In this document: piece after piece, positions 21,169 to 29,111 of the stretch
How the letters are laid out: each line of letters starts with the position of its first letter
Numbering within the stretch: position 1 is the first letter of the stretch
Assembly: GCA_031553755.1 (NCBI GenBank)
Contig: JAVBKZ010000100.1
Coordinates: 1 to 30,423, forward strand
Reading direction: 5' to 3'
From: JAIRVZ01 sp031553755
GTDB lineage: Bacteria > Bacteroidota > Bacteroidia > Bacteroidales > Azobacteroidaceae
Length of the DNA stretch: 30,423 nt
Made by a program: the position numbers and the translations under genes
The notes under the pieces: generated by a model
Told to the model about the DNA's origin: nothing
Seen by the model: only the letters and a program-made list of their open reading frames with translations
Database searches by the model: none

Positions 21169-24100
21169 ATGAGTAAGAAATTTACCGAATACAATAACCT
21201 CGATTTGTCGCAAGTCAACAAAGAAGTGTTGCAGCGTTGGAATAAAGAAGATATTTTCCGTAAAAGTATGGAGATAAGAGAAGGCGCTCCGTCGTTCGTA
21301 TTTTATGAAGGTCCTCCTTCCGCGAATGGAATGCCCGGAATTCACCACGTGATTGCCCGCTCTATCAAAGATATTTTCTGTCGTTACAAAACGATGAAAG
21401 GTTATCAGGTGAAACGCAAAGCCGGATGGGATACACACGGGCTTCCTGTGGAACTTGGTGTGGAAAAAGCATTGGGAATTACCAAAGAAGATATTGGAAA
21501 AACTATTTCTGTCGCCGAATATAATGCTGCCTGTCGCAAAGATGTGATGAAATACACCAAAGAATGGGAAGATTTGACAAACAAAATGGGGTATTGGGTA
21601 GATATGGACGACCCATATATCACTTACGACAACCGTTATATCGAAACGCTTTGGTATTTACTTAAAGAACTTTACAATAAAGACTTATTATATAAGGGGT
21701 ATACAATTCAACCTTATTCTCCGGCAGCGGGAACAGGTTTGAGTACACATGAATTGAATCAGCCCGGCTGTTATCGTGATGTAAAAGATACAACTTGCGT
21801 GGCGCAATTTCGCCTCCCCCTAACCCCCTCCGAAGGAGGAGGAATAACAGAAACGCAAGTTTCATCCAATAAACAAAAATTAGAAAAGGCTTTTTCCCTC
21901 TCCTTTGGGGAGGGAAAGGGAGGGGCAGTATATTTCCTTGCTTGGACAACTACTCCTTGGACTCTTCCTTCTAATACCGCGCTTTGTGTCGGTCCTAATA
22001 TTGATTATGTAGCCGTTCAGTCGTATAATCCTTATACAGCTAAGCCAATGACTGTTATATTGGCTAAAGATTTAATCTTCAATCATTTCAATGAAAAGGC
22101 GGTTGAATTGGATTTAGAAGATTATAAACAAGGGGATAAACTGATTCCGTTCAAAATCATCGCGACTTGTAAAGGTTCTGATTTAGCAGGAATGGAATAC
22201 GAACAGTTGATTCCGTGGGTGAATCCGGGACAAGGTGCTTTCCGTGTGATTACCGGTGATTTTGTTACTACTGAAGATGGAACCGGAATCGTACATATCG
22301 CTCCAACATTTGGCGCTGACGATGATCGTGTGGCTAAAGCAAATAACATTCCTCCGTTGATGTTGATTGATAAAGATGGAAATTGCCGTCCGATGGTTGA
22401 CTTGACGGGTAAGTTTTTCAATATAGAGGATTTAGATGCCGATTTTGTCAAAGGAAATATAAATGTTGATTTATATAAGGAGTATGCGGGACGTTTTGTG
22501 AAAAATGAATACATACCCAGCCCCACCCCAACCCTCCCCAAAGGAGAGGGGGGAGATGTGGCGGCTAATTCCCCCTCTTTGGGAGGGGGGCAGGGGGAGG
22601 CCACGACCCTTGACATCGACCTTTGTGTGATGTTAAAGCAACAGAACTTGGTGTTCAAAATAGAGAAGCATATCCACAATTATCCGCATTGCTGGCGTAC
22701 AGACAAACCCGTATTGTACTATCCATTAGATAGTTGGTTTATTCGTACAACCGCTTGTCGTGAACGGATGATTGAACTGAACAATACAATCAATTGGAAA
22801 CCTCAATCGACCGGAACAGGCCGTTTCGGAAAATGGTTGGAAAACTTGCAAGATTGGAATCTTAGCCGTAGTCGTTATTGGGGAACTCCACTTCCGATTT
22901 GGCGTACAGAAGATAGCTCGGAAGAAATATGTATAGGTTCGGTTGCCGAATTAATGGAAGAAATTCAGAAAGCGGTTGCAGCCGGAGTTATGTCTAAAAA
23001 TCCTTTCGAGAATTTCAAACCCGGAGATTATTCAGCCGAAAATTATTCATTAAACAATATAGATTTACATCGTCCGTATGTGGATGAAATAATTTTGGTT
23101 TCTGCTTCAGGAAAACCAATGAAACGTGAATCTGATTTAATTGATGTTTGGTTCGATTCGGGCGCGATGCCTTATGCGCAAAATGGACTTCCACGCCCCA
23201 CCCCAACCCTCCCCAAAGGAGAGGGCGGAAAAACGCCTAAATTTTTGACGGCAAGACCTTCTTCCTATCATTTATTAAAAGAAAAGTTTTTAGAAAACAG
23301 AAAGAATCCGACTCAAGCGGAAGAAATCTTATGGGAAACTCTGAGAGGAAAGAAACTATCAGGATATAAATTCAGAAGACAACACCAAATTGATGAATTT
23401 ATTGTTGATTTTGTATGCTTATCCAAACATCTTGTTATTGAAATAGATGGAGGATATCACGATACAGAAGAAATGCAATTGACAGATGTTTGGAGAACAA
23501 GTGCTTTAAATGAGTTGGGGTATACTGTAATTCGTTTTTCGAATGAGGAAGTTATTGGCGATATAGAGTCTGTATTGGAAAAAATACATTTGAAATTATC
23601 TCAAATGCCTTTGTATGATATGGCATCTAAAGTCCTCCCTATGGGGGAGGATTTAGGAGGGGCTAGCCTTTTCCCTGCCGACTTCATTGCCGAAGGCGTA
23701 GACCAAACTCGCGGATGGTTCTTCACGCTTCACGCGATAGCCACCATGATTTTTGACAGTGTTTCATTTAAAACAGTGGTTTCCAACGGATTGGTATTAG
23801 ATAAAAACGGAAACAAAATGTCGAAACGATTAGGCAATGCTGTTGACCCGTTCGAAACAATCGAAAAATATGGTTCTGACCCATTGCGTTGGTATATGAT
23901 TACAAATGCTTCGCCTTGGGACAATTTGAAATTTGATGTCGAAGGCATTGAAGAAGCACGTCGTAAATTTTTCGGAACATTATATAATACCTATTCATTC
24001 TTTGCGCTATATGCGAATGTTGATGGGTTTGAATACAAAGAAAAAGACATTCCGTTCAACGAACGTCCTGAAATCGACCGTTGGATTTTATCTTTGTTAA

Positions 24101-25173
24101 ATACATTGATAAAAGAAGTGGATGAACATTACGCTACTTATGAACCAACACGTGCCGGACGTGCTATTAACGATTTCGTGAACGATAATCTAAGTAACTG
24201 GTACGTTCGTCTCAATCGTAAACGTTTTTGGGGTGGAGAAATGAATTCGGACAAACTTTCGGCTTACCAAACATTATATACTTGCTTGGAAACCGTAGCT
24301 AAACTAATGTCTCCGATAGCGCCGTTTTATGCAGATAAATTATTCCTCGATTTAACTAAGGCAACCAAACATGAACAGGTCACATCTGTTCATCTCTCGA
24401 ATTTCCCTGTTGCAAACGAATCAATGATTAACAAAGATTTGGAGGAACAAATGCAAGTAGCTCAAACCATTTCTTCAATGGTGTTGGCGTTACGTCGGAA
24501 AGTAAATATTAAAGTACGTCAACCATTGTCTTCTATCATGGTTCCTGTACTGGATGCACATCAAAAATCAACTATTGAAGCCATTCAAGGATTGATTTTA
24601 GGTGAAGTAAATATCAAAGAAATCAAATATGTAGATAATGCCGATGGAGTTCTTGTAAAGAAAATCAAACCTGATTTCAAAAAATTAGGACCTCGTTATG
24701 GCAAGATAATGAAAGACTTGGCTGCCCAAGTCGCAGGAATGACTCAAGCTCAAATTTTACAATTAGAGCAAAACGGACAATTCAATTTGCAGGTTGGAAA
24801 TGAATCTGCCGAAATCACATTAGCCGATGTAGAAATCATTTCGGAAGATATTCCCGGATGGTTGGTTGCCAACGAAGGAAAATTGACCGTCGCGTTAGAC
24901 ATTACAATTACTGATGAATTGCGGAAAGAAGGTATTGCCCGTGAATTGGTGAATCGGATTCAAAATATCCGCAAAGCGAATGGATATGAAATCGTAGATA
25001 AAATTAAAGTAACAATTCAATCAGATGAGCGTATAAATGATGCTGTTACGGAATTTAATACCTATATAGCGAACCAAGTGCTTGCTAATAGTGTTATATT
25101 ATGTTCCATAACAGAAGGTACAGAAATCGATTTTGATGATTTCAAACTGTTGGTAAAAGTAGAGAAAGTATAA
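21169..25173 (+). CDS. ileS: Isoleucyl-tRNA synthetase with three in-frame insertions, one a DUF559 nuclease domain
   Basis: A 1334-residue class I synthetase charging tRNA-Ile, of the long Bacteroidota/eukaryote-like type (usually about 1130-1160 residues). The HIGH-region is PPSANGMPGIHH, editing-domain segments are LAWTTTPWTLPSNTAL and GTGIVHIAPTFGADD, the catalytic segments are DVWFDSGAMPYAQ and EGVDQTRGWFF, and the KMSKS loop is NKMSKRLGN. The surplus comes from three stretches bounded by GC-rich inverted repeats: about residues 215-252, 450-478 and 675-833. The third contains a complete DUF559-type endonuclease fold between DVWFDSG and EGVDQTRGWF. The frame is open throughout and every synthetase motif is present, so the gene is presumably expressed and essential. 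It heads the ileS-DksA-lspA-DUF4296 cluster. Confidence 0.96.
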   Translation: MSKKFTEYNNLDLSQVNKEVLQRWNKEDIFRKSMEIREGAPSFVFYEGPPSANGMPGIHHVIARSIKDIFCRYKTMKGYQVKRKAGWDTHGLPVELGVEKALGITKEDIGKTISVAEYNAACRKDVMKYTKEWEDLTNKMGYWVDMDDPYITYDNRYIETLWYLLKELYNKDLLYKGYTIQPYSPAAGTGLSTHELNQPGCYRDVKDTTCVAQFRLPLTPSEGGGITETQVSSNKQKLEKAFSLSFGEGKGGAVYFLAWTTTPWTLPSNTALCVGPNIDYVAVQSYNPYTAKPMTVILAKDLIFNHFNEKAVELDLEDYKQGDKLIPFKIIATCKGSDLAGMEYEQLIPWVNPGQGAFRVITGDFVTTEDGTGIVHIAPTFGADDDRVAKANNIPPLMLIDKDGNCRPMVDLTGKFFNIEDLDADFVKGNINVDLYKEYAGRFVKNEYIPSPTPTLPKGEGGDVAANSPSLGGGQGEATTLDIDLCVMLKQQNLVFKIEKHIHNYPHCWRTDKPVLYYPLDSWFIRTTACRERMIELNNTINWKPQSTGTGRFGKWLENLQDWNLSRSRYWGTPLPIWRTEDSSEEICIGSVAELMEEIQKAVAAGVMSKNPFENFKPGDYSAENYSLNNIDLHRPYVDEIILVSASGKPMKRESDLIDVWFDSGAMPYAQNGLPRPTPTLPKGEGGKTPKFLTARPSSYHLLKEKFLENRKNPTQAEEILWETLRGKKLSGYKFRRQHQIDEFIVDFVCLSKHLVIEIDGGYHDTEEMQLTDVWRTSALNELGYTVIRFSNEEVIGDIESVLEKIHLKLSQMPLYDMASKVLPMGEDLGGASLFPADFIAEGVDQTRGWFFTLHAIATMIFDSVSFKTVVSNGLVLDKNGNKMSKRLGNAVDPFETIEKYGSDPLRWYMITNASPWDNLKFDVEGIEEARRKFFGTLYNTYSFFALYANVDGFEYKEKDIPFNERPEIDRWILSLLNTLIKEVDEHYATYEPTRAGRAINDFVNDNLSNWYVRLNRKRFWGGEMNSDKLSAYQTLYTCLETVAKLMSPIAPFYADKLFLDLTKATKHEQVTSVHLSNFPVANESMINKDLEEQMQVAQTISSMVLALRRKVNIKVRQPLSSIMVPVLDAHQKSTIEAIQGLILGEVNIKEIKYVDNADGVLVKKIKPDFKKLGPRYGKIMKDLAAQVAGMTQAQILQLEQNGQFNLQVGNESAEITLADVEIISEDIPGWLVANEGKLTVALDITITDELRKEGIARELVNRIQNIRKANGYEIVDKIKVTIQSDERINDAVTEFNTYIANQVLANSVILCSITEGTEIDFDDFKLLVKVEKV
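21811..21926. mobile_element. Empty GC-rich mini-element inside ileS, insertion 1
   Basis: The left part has CCCTAACCCCCTCCGAAGGAGG (written here as CCCTAACCCC / CTCCGAAGGAGG, hairpin 21827-21839). The right part has CCCTCTCCTTTGGGGAGGG at 21896-21914, followed by AAAGGGAGGGG. The right part is the exact reverse complement of the 19-nt core seen at the left ends of insertions 2 and 3. The interior of about 55 nt is AT-rich and carries no recognisable domain. It encodes a linker in the editing domain, between the CVAQF and FLAWTTTPW segments. Confidence 0.75.
22519..22602. mobile_element. Empty GC-rich mini-element inside ileS, insertion 2
   Basis: The left end, 22520-22550, is identical over 31 nt to 23195-23225 at the left end of insertion 3 (core CCCTCCCCAAAGGAGAGGG). 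The right end, CCCCCTCTTTGGGAGGGGGG at 22571-22590 with CAGGGGGAGG after it, is an inverted relative. The encoded stretch is SPTPTLPKGEGG ... NSPSLGGGQGE, in the region just before TLDIDLCVMLK. Confidence 0.8.
23194..23668. mobile_element. DUF559-loaded GC-rich mini-element inside ileS, insertion 3
   Basis: The left end at 23195-23225 encodes PTPTLPKGEGG. The right end at 23633-23668 has hairpin TCCTCCC/GGGAGGA (23633-23639, 23645-23651) followed by TTTAGGAGGGG, an inverted relative of the left end. Between them, residues 700-812 form a DUF559/Vsr-like nuclease: NPTQAEEILWETLRGKKLSG, then YKFRRQHQIDEFIVDF, then HLVIEIDGGYHD, with the likely PD-(D/E)XK residues D747, E758 and D760, and finally TSALNELGYTVIRFSNEEV. 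The domain has no stop codon and no separate start, so it exists only as a fusion within IleS. Confidence 0.85.
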
Positions 25174-25204
25174 TTTGCATATTAAAAAAATTATATTAAT
25201 TTTG
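25174..25204 (+). promoter_or_regulatory. Consensus promoter for the DksA-like gene
   Basis: TTTG at 25174-25177, a 19-nt spacer and TAATTTTG at 25197-25204 form a full-match Bacteroidota promoter. It starts directly after the ileS stop and lies 55 nt before the next start codon, so the downstream genes can be expressed independently of ileS. Confidence 0.75.
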
Positions 25205-25258
25205 AACTATTGTATTTTTATTAATCAAAAAAATAAAACAATTTAAAACTATAAGACC

Positions 25259-25636
25259 ATGAACGAAAAAACAAGATATTCGGATGCTGAATTAGAAGAA
25301 TTCCGCGCCATCATCATGGAAAAATTAGATGCTGCAAAAAAAGATTATGATTTATTGAAAGCAACATTGATGAATGCTGACGGTAATGATGTAACAGATA
25401 CTTCTCCAACGTTTAAAGTATTGGAAGAAGGCGCTTCAACATTGTCTAAAGAAGAAGCCGGACGGTTGGCTCAACGTCAGATGAAATTCATACAAAGTCT
25501 GCAAGCAGCTTTGATTCGTATCGAAAACCGTACATACGGAGTTTGTCGCGAAACAGGAAAATTAATTCCTAAAGAAAGGCTACGCGCTGTGCCTCACGCG
25601 ACATTGAGTATTGAAGCTAAAATGAGTAAAAAATAG
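25259..25636 (+). CDS. TraR/DksA-family protein with incomplete zinc finger
   Basis: A 125-residue protein with an N-terminal coiled-coil hairpin (about 8-90) and the DksA-type C-terminal segment YGVCRETGKLIPKERLRAVPHA. The family zinc finger normally has four ligands. Here one cysteine remains (VCRETG) and the others are replaced, as is common in the Bacteroidota subgroup. DksA-like proteins insert their coiled coil into the RNA polymerase secondary channel. The conserved aspartates at the coiled-coil tip may be those in GNDVTDTSPTF. It sits between ileS and lspA, a frequent Bacteroidota arrangement. Regulation of stable-RNA promoters is plausible but inferred. Confidence 0.88.
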   Translation: MNEKTRYSDAELEEFRAIIMEKLDAAKKDYDLLKATLMNADGNDVTDTSPTFKVLEEGASTLSKEEAGRLAQRQMKFIQSLQAALIRIENRTYGVCRETGKLIPKERLRAVPHATLSIEAKMSKK

Positions 25637-25639
25637 AAA

Positions 25640-25710
25640 ACAAGTGAATGAGTAGACGAGTAAACAGGTTTGTACTCGTTTACTTGTCAACTTGTCAACT
25701 TGTCAACTGA
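25640..25710. repeat. Empty inverted-repeat mini-element between the DksA-like gene and lspA
   Basis: The left arm is GAGTAGACGAGTAAACAGG (25650-25668). The right arm is GTACTCGTTTACTTGTCAAC and then CTTGTCAA words repeated. An exact pair is AGTAAAC at 25659-25665 with GTTTACT at 25678-25684. It is the same word family as 14388-14492. It ends just before the lspA start codon. Confidence 0.78.
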
Positions 25711-25713
25711 TAA

Positions 25714-26316
25714 ATGAAACTTACCAAAGGATTTTGGGCAATCGCCATCATTCTATTAGTCCTTATTGCCGACCAAGTTCTTAAGATTTGGGTTAAAACG
25801 AATATGATGCTATATCAAAGCATCCACATTACTGATTGGTTCCAAATATATTTTACCGAAAATAACGGAATGGCATTTGGTATTGAAGTAATTGGAAAAA
25901 TGTTTTTATCAATTTTCCGTATCATAGCGTCTTGCTTCATTGCCTATTATCTCTATCAATTAGTTAAGAAAAATTTTTCTACCGGATACATCATTTGTAT
26001 CGCCTTGATATTTGCCGGAGCTGTTGGAAATATTATCGATTGTATTTTTTATGGAGTAATATTCGATAACAGTTACGGACAATTGGCAACCATGTTTCCC
26101 CCTGGCGGAGGATATTCCACTTGGTTGCACGGTAAGGTTGTAGACATGTTTTACTTTCCAATTATCAAAACTACCTGGCCTGCTTGGATGCCTTATTTTG
26201 GCGGCGAAAAATTTATTTTTTTCAGTCCTATATTTAACCTGGCAGATTCGGCTATCAGTGTAGGTATCGGAATATTACTATTATTCTACAGAAAAACATT
26301 ATCCAAGGGTTTTTAG
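25714..26316 (+). CDS. lspA: Lipoprotein signal peptidase (signal peptidase II)
   Basis: A 200-residue membrane aspartyl protease with four hydrophobic helices that cleaves prolipoprotein signal peptides. The catalytic aspartates lie in GNIIDCIFYG and FNLADSAISVG, and the N-terminal IADQVLKIWVK and TENNGMAFG motifs are also present. The loop between the two aspartate motifs (NSYGQLATMFPPGGGYSTWL ... KVVDMFYFP) is longer than in E. coli, which is characteristic of Bacteroidota. A lipoprotein gene follows 15 nt downstream. Confidence 0.96.
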   Translation: MKLTKGFWAIAIILLVLIADQVLKIWVKTNMMLYQSIHITDWFQIYFTENNGMAFGIEVIGKMFLSIFRIIASCFIAYYLYQLVKKNFSTGYIICIALIFAGAVGNIIDCIFYGVIFDNSYGQLATMFPPGGGYSTWLHGKVVDMFYFPIIKTTWPAWMPYFGGEKFIFFSPIFNLADSAISVGIGILLLFYRKTLSKGF

Positions 26317-26331
26317 CACACACGGTAAGTC

Positions 26332-27096
26332 ATGCGTAAATTCTTTTTCTTTTTTCTTTTTTTTTCATTATTTCTTAGTTCTTGTGGAGAACCTTCGTGG
26401 GTGCTCTCGGAAAAAAAAATGGAAGATGTCCTTTTTGACATACATATAGCTGATGGAGAAATCCGAATGAATTATGCTGATTTTCACAAAGAAGAAGAAA
26501 AAGCTGATTTATACGAAAGTATTTATGAAAAACACGGGATTACTAAACATGATTTTGACACATCTCTCGTTTGGTATGGTGCTAATTTGGATAAATTTGT
26601 TCGTATATATGAAAATTTACAAAAAAGATATTCTGTTATTTCAGATACCCTTGAGGCCTGTTTGGAAAGAGAAAGGATAAAAAATATTATTCCGGTCGAC
26701 CCAAATCAGATAAACATTTGGGAAGGAATAAATTCCTGCATGTTATCTTCTTCCGGATTTAAAAATAATTTGTTTTCCTTTAATATCGATACGGTATTTT
26801 TTTCAACAAAAGAAGATTATAAACTTACGTTCAATGTATTGGGAATTTCCGATACAATTACAGTTCCAACGGTAACTTTAGGAATCAATTTCAAAGATTC
26901 TACCTATATTTTAAGGAAAAAAATCATATCCAACGGATATCATTCGTTATCGATTCCTTATTCCGATTCGACATCCGTTCCACAACGAATTTTCGGAAAA
27001 ATTTATGTTCCGGTTGATTCCCGACCTCATCCTATCTCTATTTACAACATAGAATTATATAAGAAAAAGCAAGATAATATACCTATTCAACGGTAA
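26332..27096 (+). CDS. DUF4296 lipoprotein
   Basis: A 254-residue exported protein with a phenylalanine-rich signal peptide and a lipobox SLFLSSC, so it should be lipidated and sent to the membrane by the machinery that includes LspA upstream. Residues about 30-120 (MEDVLFDIHIADGEIRMNY ... YESIYEKHGITKHDFDTSLVWY) match the DUF4296 domain, whose function is unknown. The remainder has no recognised domain. It is probably co-transcribed with lspA. Its 3' end overlaps the convergent glmS gene by 14 nt. Confidence 0.85.
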   Translation: MRKFFFFFLFFSLFLSSCGEPSWVLSEKKMEDVLFDIHIADGEIRMNYADFHKEEEKADLYESIYEKHGITKHDFDTSLVWYGANLDKFVRIYENLQKRYSVISDTLEACLERERIKNIIPVDPNQINIWEGINSCMLSSSGFKNNLFSFNIDTVFFSTKEDYKLTFNVLGISDTITVPTVTLGINFKDSTYILRKKIISNGYHSLSIPYSDSTSVPQRIFGKIYVPVDSRPHPISIYNIELYKKKQDNIPIQR

Positions 27097-28927
27097 CTGA
27101 TTTCGCTAAATTTCTTGGCATATCCACATCACGTTGTTTGTTTACCGCTATATGATACGAAAGTAATTGCAACGGTATGGTAGAAAGTAAAGGAGATAAA
27201 CATTCTTCCGTTACTGGTATTTTAATAATATGATCGGCTATGTTTTTCATTTTCGTATCATTTTCACTGACAACTGCAATTACATGCCCTTTACGTGCTT
27301 TAATCTCTTGGATATTGCTGACAACTTTATCATACATCACATCGTTTGTCGCAATAGCAACGACAGGCATTTCATTGTCTATTAACGCGATAGGACCATG
27401 TTTCATTTCGGCGGCGGGATAACCTTCCGCATGTATGTAAGAAATTTCTTTCAATTTCAAAGCTCCTTCCATCGCTACCGGATAACTATATTCTCTTCCC
27501 AAATAGATGAAATTATGAGCATAAGTGAAGATTTGGGATAGCTCTTTAATTGCGTCATTCGAAGTCAGAATTTTTTCGATTTTATCCGGAATTGATTCAA
27601 TTTCTTTCAATAAGGAGATAAATCGGCTTTCTGAAATTGTTTTCCTTTCCCTCCCTATGCATAACGCCATCATAGTGAGCACTAAAACCTGAGCAGTAAA
27701 TGCTTTTGTTGAAGCGACTCCGATTTCAGGTCCCGCATGGGTGTACGAACCGGAATGTGTATTGCGGGCTATCGATGAACCGACAACATTACAAATCCCA
27801 TACACGAAAGCTCCATTCGATTTAGCCAACTCAATCGCGGCCAATGTGTCGGCAGTTTCTCCAGATTGAGAGATCGCGATTACAATGTCATCAGGATAAA
27901 TGATAGGATTGCGATACCTGAATTCGGATGAATACTCTACCTCTACCGGAATACGGCAAAATTCTTCCAATAAATATTCACCTACCAAACCGGCATGCCA
28001 CGATGTTCCACACGCTAAGATAATTATTCGCCGCGCGTTGAGAAACTTTTCTTTGTTGTCGATAATTCCGGACAACACAACATTGGTGCAATCTACATTG
28101 ATTCGCCCCCGCATACAATTTCGCAACGTACGGGGTTGTTCAAAGATTTCTTTCAGCATAAAATGAGGAAAGCCGCCTTTTTCCAATTCGCTTAAACTCA
28201 TTTCGAGTTGAATTATTTCATGCGTTTTTTCAACATTTGATATTGTAATAATTTGGGGATATTCTCCTCTTTTTATAACCGCTATATCTTCGTCTTCGAG
28301 ATAAATGACTTTATTCGTATATTCAATGATGGGAGAAGCGTCGGACGCTATAAAATATTCATCAGTTCCGATTCCGATAACTAAAGGACTACTTTTTCGC
28401 GCGACTATGAGCATGTCGGTATTTCCTTTTTCCATTACAGCAATGGCATAAGCTCCAACAACCTGATTCAATGCTAATTGAACGGCAGTGAACAGATCGG
28501 TTTTATTCGAAGTTTTGATGTATTCAATCAATTGGATGAGTACTTCGGTATCCGTACTACTTTGAAATTTATACCCTTTCAATACTAATTCTTCTTTTAG
28601 TACCGAATAATTTTCTATAATTCCGTTGTGAATCAGTACCAAAGTTTCCGACTGAGAATAATGAGGATGAGCATTCGCGTTGTTTGGTTCTCCATGTGTC
28701 GCCCAACGGGTATGAGCGATTCCTATTTTTCCGGAAATATCTTTGCTTTTGCAAAATTCCTCCAAATCGGAAACCCGCCCTTTGGCCTTAAAGACGTTGA
28801 GTTCCTTTTTTTCATTACTTAACGCGATTCCTGCGCTATCGTATCCACGATACTCTAATCGATGTAATCCCTTTATCAATATGGGATAAGCATCCTTGTT
28901 GCCAATATAACCTACTATTCCACACAT
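27083..28927 (-). CDS. glmS: Glutamine-fructose-6-phosphate aminotransferase
   Basis: A 614-residue enzyme making glucosamine-6-phosphate, the first step to UDP-GlcNAc. The N-terminal glutaminase has nucleophile Cys2 in MCGIVGYIGNK, plus HTRWATHGEPNNANAHPH and HNGIIENY. Two sugar-isomerase domains follow (ACGTSWHAGLVGEYLLEEF, AISQSGETADTLAA; then YLGREYSYPVAMEGALKLKE and EMKHGPIALID). The C-terminus DMPRNLAKSVTVE is canonical. The length is normal. A strong promoter stands upstream. No glmS ribozyme was recognised, and none is expected in this phylum. An insertion sequence begins about 180 nt upstream of the start. Confidence 0.97.
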   Translation of the reverse strand: MCGIVGYIGNKDAYPILIKGLHRLEYRGYDSAGIALSNEKKELNVFKAKGRVSDLEEFCKSKDISGKIGIAHTRWATHGEPNNANAHPHYSQSETLVLIHNGIIENYSVLKEELVLKGYKFQSSTDTEVLIQLIEYIKTSNKTDLFTAVQLALNQVVGAYAIAVMEKGNTDMLIVARKSSPLVIGIGTDEYFIASDASPIIEYTNKVIYLEDEDIAVIKRGEYPQIITISNVEKTHEIIQLEMSLSELEKGGFPHFMLKEIFEQPRTLRNCMRGRINVDCTNVVLSGIIDNKEKFLNARRIIILACGTSWHAGLVGEYLLEEFCRIPVEVEYSSEFRYRNPIIYPDDIVIAISQSGETADTLAAIELAKSNGAFVYGICNVVGSSIARNTHSGSYTHAGPEIGVASTKAFTAQVLVLTMMALCIGRERKTISESRFISLLKEIESIPDKIEKILTSNDAIKELSQIFTYAHNFIYLGREYSYPVAMEGALKLKEISYIHAEGYPAAEMKHGPIALIDNEMPVVAIATNDVMYDKVVSNIQEIKARKGHVIAVVSENDTKMKNIADHIIKIPVTEECLSPLLSTIPLQLLSYHIAVNKQRDVDMPRNLAKSVTVE

Positions 28928-28992
28928 AATTATATAATTTGATTTGGTTATTCATTGTGTATTGTTTTTATGTTTTTTCATAATTAGCAGAA

Positions 28993-29023
28993 CAAAGGTA
29001 AGGCTTATATGTTTTATAACAAA
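28993..29023 (-). promoter_or_regulatory. Consensus glmS promoter
   Basis: On the minus strand TTTG (29023-29020), a 19-nt spacer and TACCTTTG (29000-28993) form a full-match Bacteroidota promoter, 65 nt before the glmS start. The remainder of 28928-29110 shows nothing else recognisable. The IS4-type element lies beyond the -33 box and does not interrupt it. Confidence 0.75.
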
Positions 29024-29111
29024 CATATTTTTGATAAAATAAATAAGGCAACTTCAATTATTCATAAGTATGAGCTAATAACAGCGAATACTTATAAAAT
29101 TAAAATAATAG

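Noticed and set aside
22122..22679. 185-codon open frame antisense to ileS
   Set aside because: It arises from the complement of the repeat and ileS codons; there is no independent evidence of coding.
23194..23668. Intein in ileS
   Set aside because: No N-terminal Cys/Ser block or C-terminal His-Asn splice junction was found at the borders; the borders are proline/glycine-rich repeat translations instead.
21169..25173. ileS as a disrupted pseudogene
   Set aside because: The frame is continuous through all three insertions and every catalytic and editing motif is present.
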